From positions 6,696,001-6,760,000 of the forward strand of contig NZ_CP036274.1 in NCBI RefSeq assembly GCF_007747655.1: a DNA stretch of 64,000 bases, in the 5' to 3' direction. Below are positions 54,586 through 63,697 of the stretch, in pieces. The translations under genes and the position numbers were made by a program. Under the pieces are notes generated by a model. The model worked only from the letters and a program-made list of their open reading frames with translations, was not told the DNA's origin and searched no databases. Origin of the DNA: Anatilimnocola aggregata (GTDB lineage: Bacteria > Planctomycetota > Planctomycetia > Pirellulales > Pirellulaceae). How positions within the stretch are numbered: position 1 is the stretch's first letter; every line of letters starts with the position of its first letter.

Positions 54586-56499
54586 ATGTCTCGTCGCACA
54601 CCCGAAACACTCGTCGATTGGCTGGTCGTGGGGATTGCTCCCTTCCTGATCATGATGCTGGTCGGCAGTCTGGTGTTTTATCTGGTCGAAGTCTTTTACC
54701 TGGGTGACTATCAGATCCGGCTCTTGTTCGTGCTGGGACTGTTTGTGATGGCCATCGTTTGCGTGGCGCGTATCTCGATGGAAGACGGCGGCGCGTATGC
54801 AGCGTTGTTTGGCGTGCCGCTGGCGGTTGCCGTGGGAGTGGCGATCGCTACCTTTGTCGAAGTGAGCGGGCCGCTGGCACCGCTTGGCCCAGCCTTGAAT
54901 TGGGCCCTAATGGCGCTCGTTTGGTGGGCCGCGCATAAGTTGACGTGGGACTGCACACTGATTGAAGGTGGCCGCGATTTTACCGGCCAAGGCTTGATGC
55001 AGACGACCGGTCTCGATCGCTTTTTCACTCCGAAAGTGCGAACTGCAGAGACTCTCGAGAATCCTGAGTCCGCTGCGCCCCGCTTAGCAGGCACGACTAG
55101 CACCGCGCCGCCAGCGAATCTTCCCGTCTGGCAATGGTGGCTAAAGCGCGATGAGCGACCACACGCGCCGGGTGTCTGGGTTGTCTACTTCTCACTCGCC
55201 GCATTGCCACTCTTCGGGCTCGGGCAATGGTTTATTCCAGCAGCCGATCTCGCACTCAGACGTCGCACATTTTGGCTACTCGTGATCTACGTCGCGGCTG
55301 GACTAGCCCTGTTGCTCTCGACCAGCTTTCTCAGTTTGCGGCGTTACTTGCGGCAACGCAAACTCGAAATGCCGTTGGAAATGGCTGGCATTTGGCTCTG
55401 CACGGGAGTCGCGATGATCGTCGCCTTGCTCATCATTGCGTCGCTCTTGCCGCGGCCGATTCCCGAGTATTCCATCACTCACTTGGCCCCAGAGATTCAA
55501 TCGCCCGACCGCTCCGCCTCACGCTGGGGTTGGGGGAAAGAAGGAGCTAAGGCGCAGCCCGATTCAGCCCAAACCGCAACGAAGGGAGAGTCAGCGCAGA
55601 ACTCGGAGCAGTCGTTAGCAGAGGGAAAAGGATCGCCGCAACCAAGTGCCGATGGCCAATCGGGATCAGGGCCACCGAGTTCGTCGAGCGACTCAGAGAA
55701 AACATCCGTCGGAAAACAAGACCAATCGAAACAAGGCGAACAGGGCTCCAAGTCCGATTCAGGCTCGTCATCGCAAAGTAAGCAAGACAACGAGTCTAAA
55801 GAAGGCTCGCAGCAACAACCACCAGAAGACAAACCGCCCGCTGAAACTGAAGCTAGTAAGTCCAACGAACAATCGCAGCCGAAGACCGACTCCGAATCTT
55901 CGCCCCAGAATGAGCAACCGCCGCCAACTGGCGAATCCAATCCCGCGCCGCCAACTCAGACCCTTTCGCAGAGGGCTGGTCAGTTGTTTGCGTACTTGAT
56001 GCGGCTGTTGCAATGGCTCTTCTATTTGCTGGTGGTGCTTGTCATTGGCTATTTCGCCTGGCAGCATCGCCAGCGATTGTGGGCCGCTTGGCAACAGCTG
56101 CTCGCAGAGTTGCGAGAGCTCTGGGCTCGTTGGTTCGGGCCAGAGAAGAAACAGGCTGAGCCGCTAGCGCCCGTCGCTCTTGCTCCGCAACCCAAGCGCT
56201 TCGCCGAGTATGCCGATCCATTCCTATCGGGGTTGGCAGCACGCTGGTCGCTAGCAGAGTTGGTTCGCTACACTTTCGAGGCACTCGAGGCGCGCGGGCG
56301 CGAGCGGGCTTGCCCTCGGGGCGTCGACCAAACTCCGCTGGAATATGCGGCCATTGTGGGACAGGCCGAACCAGCGCTCGCGAGTGAATTTCAGCGATTG
56401 GCCGATCTTTATGGCCAATTGGCTTTCGCCCGCGGACTGCAATCGCCTCAAGCCCTGGCCCAACTTCAGCAACTTTGGCAGCGTTGGAAACTGGGCTGA
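54586..56499 (+). CDS. DUF4129 membrane protein with long disordered region
   Basis: 637 residues. Five or six helices in the first 310 residues, then a Ser/Gln/Pro-rich unstructured stretch (about 320-465), one more helix (LQWLFYLLVVLVIGYFAW), and a C-terminal DUF4129 domain with VRYTFEALEARGRERACPRGVDQTPLEYA. DUF4129 is often fused to a transglutaminase domain (TgpA) beside MoxR-DUF58; here no transglutaminase is visible. Probably the third member of the MoxR operon, split off by the HNH insert. Confidence 0.82.
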   Translation: MSRRTPETLVDWLVVGIAPFLIMMLVGSLVFYLVEVFYLGDYQIRLLFVLGLFVMAIVCVARISMEDGGAYAALFGVPLAVAVGVAIATFVEVSGPLAPLGPALNWALMALVWWAAHKLTWDCTLIEGGRDFTGQGLMQTTGLDRFFTPKVRTAETLENPESAAPRLAGTTSTAPPANLPVWQWWLKRDERPHAPGVWVVYFSLAALPLFGLGQWFIPAADLALRRRTFWLLVIYVAAGLALLLSTSFLSLRRYLRQRKLEMPLEMAGIWLCTGVAMIVALLIIASLLPRPIPEYSITHLAPEIQSPDRSASRWGWGKEGAKAQPDSAQTATKGESAQNSEQSLAEGKGSPQPSADGQSGSGPPSSSSDSEKTSVGKQDQSKQGEQGSKSDSGSSSQSKQDNESKEGSQQQPPEDKPPAETEASKSNEQSQPKTDSESSPQNEQPPPTGESNPAPPTQTLSQRAGQLFAYLMRLLQWLFYLLVVLVIGYFAWQHRQRLWAAWQQLLAELRELWARWFGPEKKQAEPLAPVALAPQPKRFAEYADPFLSGLAARWSLAELVRYTFEALEARGRERACPRGVDQTPLEYAAIVGQAEPALASEFQRLADLYGQLAFARGLQSPQALAQLQQLWQRWKLG

Positions 56500-56621
56500 T
56501 CTTGACCCAGCATTGCTCTCTGGCGTACTCTGCACCGCGCCTTCGGTCCGCATTTTTTGCCGGAGGTGCCGCTCAACGATGTGCGGCGGATGACCCTGAA
56601 CGCGTGCAAGGATGCACTGTA

Positions 56622-57794
56622 ATGAATGCTCCGCTCGGCTCGGCTGGCAAGACCAGCAATGTTCCTCTGCTCGATGTCAACCGCGGCAACGCACCGTTGC
56701 GAGAAGAGTTCATCGCAGCCCTTACCCGCGTCGTCGACTCGGGTCGCTTCCTCTTCGGGCCCGACGTTACTCAGCTCGAACGCTCGGTCGCCGAGCGCTG
56801 CGAAGTCGAACACGCAATCGGCTGTGCGTCCGGCAGTGATGCCCTGCTGCTCGCCCTGATGGCGCTCGATATTACCGACTACGACGAAGTGATTGTTCCT
56901 AGCTTCACGTTCTTCGCCACGGCCAGCGCCGTGACGCGAGTGGGAGCAACACCTGTTTTTGTCGACATCGCGCCGGCCACGTTCAATCTCGATCCAGCCT
57001 GCCTCGAACGTGCGATCACCTCGCGTACGAAGGCGATCATCGCCGTTCACCTGTTCGGCCAATGTGCCGACATGACCTCGATTCTGGCCATTGCCAAGGC
57101 CCACAACATTCCGGTGATCGAAGACGCGGCCCAGGCCATCGACGCCAAGCATGGCGGCAAGCCGGCCTGCTCGATGGGGACCATTGGCTGTCTCAGCTTC
57201 TATCCCACCAAGAACCTCGGTGGCATGGGGGATGGCGGCATGCTCACCACCAACGATGGTGCGTTAGCAGAGCGGTTGCGCCTGTTTGCGGCCCACGGCA
57301 TGAACCCGCGCTATCATCATCGCGTCATCGGGATCAACAGCCGGCTCGATACGCTGCAAGCTGCGGTCCTTAACGTCAAATTGCAACACCTGGCTCAGTG
57401 GGGTCAACAGCGGACGCAGAATGCTCTCGGCTATCACGCCGGGCTCACGTCTAGCGGACTGCACCATACGCTCGGCCTGCCGATCGCGCTGCCAGGAAAC
57501 GAACACGTGTGGAATCAATACACCGTCCGCATCCCGAATGGCCAGCGGAACATGGTCAAGCAGCGTCTGAATGAAGCGGGCATCGGCAGCGAGGTCTACT
57601 ATCCCATCCCGCTCCACTTGCAGGAATGTTACCGCTCGCTCGGCTATCGCCCCGGCAGCTTGCCGGAAACGGAACGGGCCGCGGAAGAAGTTCTGAGCCT
57701 GCCGATCTTTCCCGAGTTGACCTCGGCGGAACAACAAACCGTCATCGCCCGCTTGGACGAACTCCTCCTACCGCGCCGGGCAATGGCTGCTTAG
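56622..57794 (+). CDS. DegT/DnrJ/EryC1/StrS family aminotransferase
   Basis: 390 residues. PLP lysine in SFYPTKNLGGMGDGG near residue 192, with DAAQAIDAKHGG before it; CASGSDALLLALMAL near 68 and PSFTFFATASAV near 90 bind cofactor and substrate. These enzymes transaminate nucleotide-sugar ketones in surface-polysaccharide pathways. The ATG at 56622 gives a normal N-terminus (MNAPLGSAGKTSNVPLLDVNR); the open frame upstream is not used. No sugar-nucleotide genes are adjacent. Confidence 0.92.
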   Translation: MNAPLGSAGKTSNVPLLDVNRGNAPLREEFIAALTRVVDSGRFLFGPDVTQLERSVAERCEVEHAIGCASGSDALLLALMALDITDYDEVIVPSFTFFATASAVTRVGATPVFVDIAPATFNLDPACLERAITSRTKAIIAVHLFGQCADMTSILAIAKAHNIPVIEDAAQAIDAKHGGKPACSMGTIGCLSFYPTKNLGGMGDGGMLTTNDGALAERLRLFAAHGMNPRYHHRVIGINSRLDTLQAAVLNVKLQHLAQWGQQRTQNALGYHAGLTSSGLHHTLGLPIALPGNEHVWNQYTVRIPNGQRNMVKQRLNEAGIGSEVYYPIPLHLQECYRSLGYRPGSLPETERAAEEVLSLPIFPELTSAEQQTVIARLDELLLPRRAMAA

Positions 57795-57810
57795 TTGGCA
57801 ATTTTTTCCT

Positions 57811-57882
57811 TCTGAGCCGGAAGCGTTAGCGCCCGGAGTTTTTCGCGTTAGTTACTCCGGGCGCTGACGCTTCCGGCTCAGA
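57811..57882. repeat. REP-like palindrome, family B, copy 1
   Basis: Inverted repeat TCTGAGCCGGAAGCGTTAGC (left) and GCTGACGCTTCCGGCTCAGA (right), with a GCCCGGAG/CTCCGGGC inner stem, between the aminotransferase and the phospholipase-like gene. A second, more diverged copy is at 63614-63692. Confidence 0.82.
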
Positions 57883-57908
57883 CAAGAACGTCTTCTCCGA
57901 GATTCCAC

Positions 57909-59747
57909 GTGTCGCTTCTGTTCAAGGTCGTCTTTGCGTCTGCGGCACGCAGCACGCATCACAAGCTGGCGCTCGATGCGCTCCGGCAGCTGCGCGGCCA
58001 CGATGCCCAGGCTTGGATGGACGTCTTTCTTCGTTATAACCGCTCCTATCTGGAAGGAGCGAAGGCCCCCGACACTCAGTTCAAGGACTTCAAGAACCAC
58101 GTCCTGCATGTGCAAGACAACTATTGGGGCGGCGCTGTGGCTGCAACACAAAAGTGGTACGCAGCCGCGCACACGTCGTTCCAGAATCAAGACTGGGAAG
58201 AAGCGGCTTACTCGGTCGGTGTGCTGAGTCACTACTTTTCCGATGCCTTGATGCCGCTGCACACGGGGCAGTCCGAAGACGAAGGTCCAATTCATCGCGC
58301 GGTCGAATGGAGTGTTTGCAAATCGTACGGCGAGTTGCGGTACATACTCGAAACGAATCGGGATGGCTACCCTCGCTGGGAATGTCCCACGGGCGATGAC
58401 TGGCTCGCGCAGATGGTTCGCCGCGCTGCGGAAATTTCCAATCCCCACTACGACACCGTCATCGATCATTACAATCTGGCCCTCGGCACGCGCGACCCGC
58501 TGCAAGGGCTCGATCAGACGCTCAAAGACTGCCTGGCCAAGTGCCTGGGTTTTGCGACAGTCGGCCTCGCGCGAATCATCGAAAAACTGATCGACGAAAC
58601 CAAATCGGTGCCGCCGTTTGTCGACGTCACGCTGCAAGGGATTGTCGCCGCCGCTAAAATGCCGTTCCGCATGCTGGCCAAGCATATTGAAGATGTGCGC
58701 GAACGAGAAACCCTGCGACTGATTTACGACGAGTTCGAACGAACCGGCAAGGTCGTCGATAATCTGTCTGCCGACGACGCCGAAGTGCGCAAATTGCACG
58801 CGGAAGAAGTGCTGCATACCTCGCTCACCAAACTCAATGCTCAGCCGATTCGCAAACCGGGCGAGCGGCATGGACAAAGCGCCACGCAACGTGACCGCAG
58901 CGTCAAGAGTGTCAGCACGGCACCCATCAGCGACAATCGCGAACAATCCGCGAGGGTCGCCCCCGAGCCCACAAAGATCTCCTCGGCTGTTGAACGACTG
59001 CTGAAAGAAGCAGAAACCAAGCCCACACCCGTCCCGCGTGACATGCTCAAGCCCAAGGAAGAAGTACTGAGTCCTTGGAAAGCTCCAACACAGATTGCCG
59101 ACGAAGTCAAACCGGTTGCTCCCGCAGTTCCCGCCAAAGCCAAGCCGGAATCACCCGCGGTCTTGAAGATGGAGCCCATTAAGGTAGAGTCACCAAAAAC
59201 TGAACCGAAAAAAGCCGAACCCAAACCGGCAGTCGCCGAACCAGCAAAGAAAGCGGAAGCTGCCAAACCGAAGGAAAAAGAGAAAGAAAAGCCTGCTGCA
59301 GAATCGAAGTTAAAGTTCTATCTCGATCGTAGCAAGCAGATCCAAGATGCACCTTCGATTGGCAACAAGACAGCCGAACGGATGCGCGGGGCGGGAGTTT
59401 CGACCGTTGGTGAATTGCTGGCCTCTCATCCCGAAAAACTCGCGGCCAAGCTCAATGTGGCCCACATCATTCCCGACGTGATCCGCCAATGGCAGGCGGA
59501 AGCCACCCTCTGCTGCCGTGTTCCCGGCCTGCGGGGTCATGACGCTCAAATTCTCGTGGCCTGCGGCATCGACCAGCCCGCCGAACTTGCCGAGTGCGAG
59601 GTCGATGATCTGCTCGATCTCATTCAGCCTTTCGTCGAAAGTCCGGACGGCCAACGCGTCCTCCGCGGCAGTTCGCCCCCCGACGAAGAAGAGGTGACCG
59701 AATGGATCGCGGCCGCCAAGCAGGCCCGCTCGCTCAAAGCGGCCTAA
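57909..59747 (+). CDS. Phospholipase C-like zinc protein fused to DUF4332
   Basis: 612 residues from the GTG at 57909. The N-terminal about 280 residues look like the zinc-dependent phospholipase C / S1-P1 nuclease fold: STHHKLALDAL near residue 15, KNHVLHVQDNYW near 62, LSHYFSDALMPLHTGQSEDEGPIHR near 106 supply the His/Asp zinc ligands. A Pro/Lys/Glu-rich linker (about 330-480) leads to a DUF4332 helix-hairpin-helix region (APSIGNKTAERMRGAGVST and CRVPGLRGHDAQILVACGI). Such a fusion suggests a nucleic-acid or lipid role; no signal peptide is seen. Confidence 0.8.
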   Translation: MSLLFKVVFASAARSTHHKLALDALRQLRGHDAQAWMDVFLRYNRSYLEGAKAPDTQFKDFKNHVLHVQDNYWGGAVAATQKWYAAAHTSFQNQDWEEAAYSVGVLSHYFSDALMPLHTGQSEDEGPIHRAVEWSVCKSYGELRYILETNRDGYPRWECPTGDDWLAQMVRRAAEISNPHYDTVIDHYNLALGTRDPLQGLDQTLKDCLAKCLGFATVGLARIIEKLIDETKSVPPFVDVTLQGIVAAAKMPFRMLAKHIEDVRERETLRLIYDEFERTGKVVDNLSADDAEVRKLHAEEVLHTSLTKLNAQPIRKPGERHGQSATQRDRSVKSVSTAPISDNREQSARVAPEPTKISSAVERLLKEAETKPTPVPRDMLKPKEEVLSPWKAPTQIADEVKPVAPAVPAKAKPESPAVLKMEPIKVESPKTEPKKAEPKPAVAEPAKKAEAAKPKEKEKEKPAAESKLKFYLDRSKQIQDAPSIGNKTAERMRGAGVSTVGELLASHPEKLAAKLNVAHIIPDVIRQWQAEATLCCRVPGLRGHDAQILVACGIDQPAELAECEVDDLLDLIQPFVESPDGQRVLRGSSPPDEEEVTEWIAAAKQARSLKAA

Positions 59748-59749
59748 TC

Positions 59750-59814
59750 GTGGGATAGGCATCCTGCCTGTCATCAATGGCGAGAGAACCGCACAGGCTG
59801 GAAGCCTGTGCCAC
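59750..59814. repeat. REP-like palindrome, family A, copy 2
   Basis: Same family as 3843-3906: GTGGGATAGGCATCCTGCC on the left and GGCTGGAAGCCTGTGCCAC on the right. Starts two bases after the upstream stop codon. Confidence 0.8.
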
Positions 59815-59986
59815 TGCCAAGTTGGAAGTGCGTAAATCCGTTCTGATAAACTAGCGACTACTACAGGGCGAGACGTTAGAATAGGCAACGCGCCAGCCCA
59901 TCTGTCAGCCTCAGCAATTAGGTACCTACCGTCACCGGGCCTGCGCGCAAACCATCACTTCACTCTCGCTTGGCGAGCCCCCTCCC

Positions 59987-62317
59987 ATGAAGTTGTGCGT
60001 GCAATCTCTCTCACTCTACCTGTACGTGTTTGCGTTAACCAGCGAGGTGCGCGCTGCTGATAACGCTCTTCCCGCCAGCGCTCCATCCCCCTGCACGACA
60101 GCCGTCGATACCTATTTTGCCAACGAGTTGTGGGCCAAAGTGGCTTCCCAATCGTGCTTGAACTGTCACAAAGTGGGGGGCGATGCGGAGAAGAGCAAGT
60201 TCATCCTCCGCGATCTGGCCCGCATTCAAGGCGAAGAGCGCGAAGCAGCGCTGCGGGAAAACTGCGCCACTTTCGCGCGCCTTGCGAAGCTAAAAGAAGG
60301 AGAACAGTTTCGCGTGCTGCTGAAGGTCTCGGGAGGTCTCGATCACGGTGGAGAAGACGTTCTCAAACCGAACTCGGCTGGCTATCGAATCCTGGCAGAG
60401 TATGTACGCCGCGTGAATGCTCCCGCCTCAACGCCAACACCTGCCGAAATTAACTCGGCTACCAAGAACTTGCCGCCGTTCTTCGAGGGTGTCGTCATGC
60501 TGGACAATCGCCGGCTGTTGCGGCGGGCAACCCTGTCTCTCGCTGGTCGCTTGCCCACCGAAGCTGAACTCGCCGCCGTCAGAGAAAAAGGTCTCGACGC
60601 GCTGCCAGCCATTCTCGACGACGTGTTGAAGGAGGACGCTTTTTACACCCGGCTGGGCGAAGGCTTTAACGACATCTTTCTAACAGTCGGCTACGACGAT
60701 GGGGCCGAATCGGCCCTCGCTTATGACCACTTCAACAAAACCAGACTCTGGACGCAAAAGCATGACCTGAGCCATGTCGGCGATGCCAAGATGCAGCAGC
60801 AGGCGCGCTACAAGTTAGCCGACGACTATCGCGCAGCCTTGCGCGGCGAACCGATGAAACTGGTGGAGCACATCGTCCGCAATGGCAAGCCATTCACCGA
60901 GATCGTCACCGCGGATTACATCATGGTCACGCCCTATTCCGCGCGCGGCTATGGCGTCTACGACGAGTTGAAAGAGAAGTTTGAGAATCCCGATGATCCG
61001 TTCGAATACATTCCAGTCAAGTTAAAGGCACTCAAGGGGCGCGATCGGAATCAAGACCAAGAGTCGGCCACCGGCGACTATCCGCATGCCGGCATGCTCA
61101 GCGTGTTTCAGTATTTGCGGCGATATCCCACCACCGAAACCAATCGCAATCGCCTGCGGGCGCGCATGTACTTCCAGCATTTTCTCGGCATTGATGCCTT
61201 GGAACTAGCCGCGCGAGTTTCGGACGCAGCTGCGGTGACGGCCAAGTATGAAATCCCCACAATGCAAGCTTCGGAGTGCGTCGTCTGCCACAAGACGATC
61301 GACCCGGTAGCGGGACTCTTTCAGGACTACTACAAGTTCGAAGGAGTGTACGGTCGTCGTAAAGAAGGTTGGTACAAGGATATGTTCCCTGCGGGCTATG
61401 AAGGGGAAGAAATGACTGCCGAGGAGCGTTGGCGATCGCTGCAATGGCTCGGGGAGCGAACTGCTAAAGACCCGCGGTTTGCGGTGGCGATGGTCGAACA
61501 CGTTTACTACATCCTCACAGGCCGCAAGGTGCTACTGCCGCCGAAGGATCTCGATCACCCGCTGTTTGGCTCCAAGCAGCGGGCCTATGTTGAGCAGCGG
61601 AAAGAAATCGAGAAGATCGCTCAGCGGTTTGCTGCCGATAACTTCAACCTGAAGAGTGCCTTCAAGCAGTGGGCAGTTTCTGATTTCTACCGGGCCGATG
61701 GCGTGGCCACGGCCAATCAGAATCCCGAGCGAATGGCGGAACTTGACGATATTGGCCTCGTGCGTCTGTTGGGGCCAGAACAGGTGGAACGAAAGCTGGC
61801 AGCAGTCTTTGGAGAGCGCTGGGGAAAACTGCGCGATCAACTCGCCATGCTGTATGGCGCTATCGATTCCCAAGAAGTGACGGAACGACCGTCCGACCCG
61901 AGTGGAGCCATCGGCGCTATCCAGCGGATGATGGCCAACGACGTAGCCGCGCGACAGACGATTCGGGACTTTGCCCGCGCACCATCCGAGCGCAGACTCT
62001 TCTCGCAGGTCGAGCCGTCCATGATTCCGGGATCTTCCCCCGCAGCAGACGCGGCAATCCGGCAAAATATCGTACAGTTGCACGAAAAAGTGCTCGGCAA
62101 ATACGATGCGACGGATTCGCCGGACGTTGAACGCACTTATCAACTATTTACGAGCATCGTTAACGATGCCAAGGGCAAGAAGGGACTCGATACTCGCGAG
62201 ATATATCACGCGCGGAATAATGTTCCCGATGCCCCCAATGATCCACACTACACCATTCGAGCCTGGCGCGGCGTTGTGACTTATCTGCTCCGCCGTCAGG
62301 ACTTCCTTTACGAGTGA
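59987..62317 (+). CDS. Large cytochrome c-motif protein, DUF1588-like
   Basis: 776 residues with an N-terminal signal peptide. Two CxxCH haem sites are visible: CLNCHK near residue 57 and CVVCHK near 434. The middle part (LLRRATLSLAGRLPTEAELAAV and FYTRLGEGFNDIFLT) is like the DUF1592/DUF1588-type proteins that usually sit with DUF1501 or DUF1552 genes. Four bases separate its stop from the next gene, so the pair is cotranscribed. It differs from the DUF1549 protein at 34574. Confidence 0.75.
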   Translation: MKLCVQSLSLYLYVFALTSEVRAADNALPASAPSPCTTAVDTYFANELWAKVASQSCLNCHKVGGDAEKSKFILRDLARIQGEEREAALRENCATFARLAKLKEGEQFRVLLKVSGGLDHGGEDVLKPNSAGYRILAEYVRRVNAPASTPTPAEINSATKNLPPFFEGVVMLDNRRLLRRATLSLAGRLPTEAELAAVREKGLDALPAILDDVLKEDAFYTRLGEGFNDIFLTVGYDDGAESALAYDHFNKTRLWTQKHDLSHVGDAKMQQQARYKLADDYRAALRGEPMKLVEHIVRNGKPFTEIVTADYIMVTPYSARGYGVYDELKEKFENPDDPFEYIPVKLKALKGRDRNQDQESATGDYPHAGMLSVFQYLRRYPTTETNRNRLRARMYFQHFLGIDALELAARVSDAAAVTAKYEIPTMQASECVVCHKTIDPVAGLFQDYYKFEGVYGRRKEGWYKDMFPAGYEGEEMTAEERWRSLQWLGERTAKDPRFAVAMVEHVYYILTGRKVLLPPKDLDHPLFGSKQRAYVEQRKEIEKIAQRFAADNFNLKSAFKQWAVSDFYRADGVATANQNPERMAELDDIGLVRLLGPEQVERKLAAVFGERWGKLRDQLAMLYGAIDSQEVTERPSDPSGAIGAIQRMMANDVAARQTIRDFARAPSERRLFSQVEPSMIPGSSPAADAAIRQNIVQLHEKVLGKYDATDSPDVERTYQLFTSIVNDAKGKKGLDTREIYHARNNVPDAPNDPHYTIRAWRGVVTYLLRRQDFLYE

Positions 62318-62321
62318 CACC

Positions 62322-63602
62322 ATGCGACGCGACTTTCTCAAACTGTGCGGCCTCGCAGGGCTCGGACTTGCCTTTCCCTGGATAGACCAGCGGGAAGCTC
62401 AGGCTGCCCCCACCGACGAACCCTATGCGGGGCCGTTTTATGTGGTGCTCAACGCCTCGGGCGGTTGGGACACTACGTACCTGATGGATCCCAAGGGGAT
62501 CGGCGGGATCAATCGCCTGTACGAAGAGGGAGACATTCTCACGCAGGGGGCACACAAGTATGCCCCGACAGCCAAGCACATGCAGGGCGGTCTGAGCAAT
62601 GAGGACTTTTACAAAGAATTCGGCGATCAACTGCTGGTGCTGAATGGGCTCGATTACTCGGTGAATAATCATTCGCCGGGTGCCCGCTACATGGCCACCG
62701 GCAAGCTCGACAGTATGGCCTATCCGACGTTCGCCGCGTTGGTGGCGGCCTGTCAGGGGCCGAATTGCCCCATTTCGTATCTGACGTTTGGCAACTACTC
62801 GGCCACCGGCAACCTGGTGGCCATGTCGCGCGTTCCGTATCTTCCTTCGTTGCAAAAGCTGGCGAATGCCGACGCCATCGAAGGAAACGAGCGTTCTCCC
62901 TATCACGATTCGTTCGCCCTCGACCGCATCGAGCAGGCCCTGCAAGAGCAGCATGCCAGTGCTGCCACTCAACCACGTTTGCCGCGCTTGGAGCGGGCCG
63001 AAAATATGCTCTATGCGGCGCAGGTCAACTCCAAAGCCTTGCAACGGGTGACGCCGCACATTCCCAAAAGCATTCCCAAGGAACGGCTGTCGCAGCAAGC
63101 TGAAATTGCGTTGGCTTCGTTCAAGGCAGGAGTCTGTGTGTCGGCGAACTTGACGATTGGGCAGTTCGATAGTCATGCCAACAACGACCCAGACCAGATG
63201 AAACTGATTCCCGAGTTTCTCGCCGGTATCGCGTACCTGATTCGCCGCGCCGAGGAGTTACAGATTCGCGATCAACTGGTGGTGATCGTGCAGAGCGAAA
63301 TGGGTCGTACACCGACCTACAACAAAGGGAACGGCAAAGACCATTGGTCGATTGGTTCGATCATGTTCCTCGGCCGCGGCATCAAGGGAAATCGAGTCAT
63401 CGGCGCGACCGACGAAAAGCAATTTCAAGTGCCGATCGATCCGCAATCATTGGCGTGCGACACAGAGAAGGGTCTGCGCGTGCGACCCGAACACATTCAC
63501 CACGCGCTGCGCGAATTTGCCGGCATTGCCGACCACGCCTTCAGCAAGAAATTCCCGCTGGGCGTCGCCGAGAAAGATCGCCTGCACGGGCTGTGGGGAT
63601 AG
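62322..63602 (+). CDS. Divergent DUF1501-like protein with Tat leader
   Basis: 426 residues. MRRDFLKLCGLAGLGLAF is a Tat leader. NASGGWDTTYLMDPKG replaces the usual GGPSQxETFD and QSEMGRTPTYNKGNGKDHWS replaces GEMGRTP...GRDHW; these show membership of the DUF1501/sulfatase-like fold with altered motifs. Follows the cytochrome-motif gene closely and lies in the same operon. Confidence 0.8.
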   Translation: MRRDFLKLCGLAGLGLAFPWIDQREAQAAPTDEPYAGPFYVVLNASGGWDTTYLMDPKGIGGINRLYEEGDILTQGAHKYAPTAKHMQGGLSNEDFYKEFGDQLLVLNGLDYSVNNHSPGARYMATGKLDSMAYPTFAALVAACQGPNCPISYLTFGNYSATGNLVAMSRVPYLPSLQKLANADAIEGNERSPYHDSFALDRIEQALQEQHASAATQPRLPRLERAENMLYAAQVNSKALQRVTPHIPKSIPKERLSQQAEIALASFKAGVCVSANLTIGQFDSHANNDPDQMKLIPEFLAGIAYLIRRAEELQIRDQLVVIVQSEMGRTPTYNKGNGKDHWSIGSIMFLGRGIKGNRVIGATDEKQFQVPIDPQSLACDTEKGLRVRPEHIHHALREFAGIADHAFSKKFPLGVAEKDRLHGLWG

Positions 63603-63613
63603 AAAAAATCATC

Positions 63614-63692
63614 AGCGGGAAGCGTCAGCGCCCGGAGAGTATTTACTTAGTCATTTCTGATGTACTCTCCGGGCGCTGACGCTTCCGGCTCA
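63614..63692. repeat. REP-like palindrome, family B, copy 2
   Basis: Left arm AGCGGGAAGCGTCAGCGCCC and right arm GGGCGCTGACGCTTCCGGCT, matching 57811-57882 with some differences at the tips. Lies between two convergent genes, so it could end both transcripts. Confidence 0.8.
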
Positions 63693-63697
63693 GAAGA

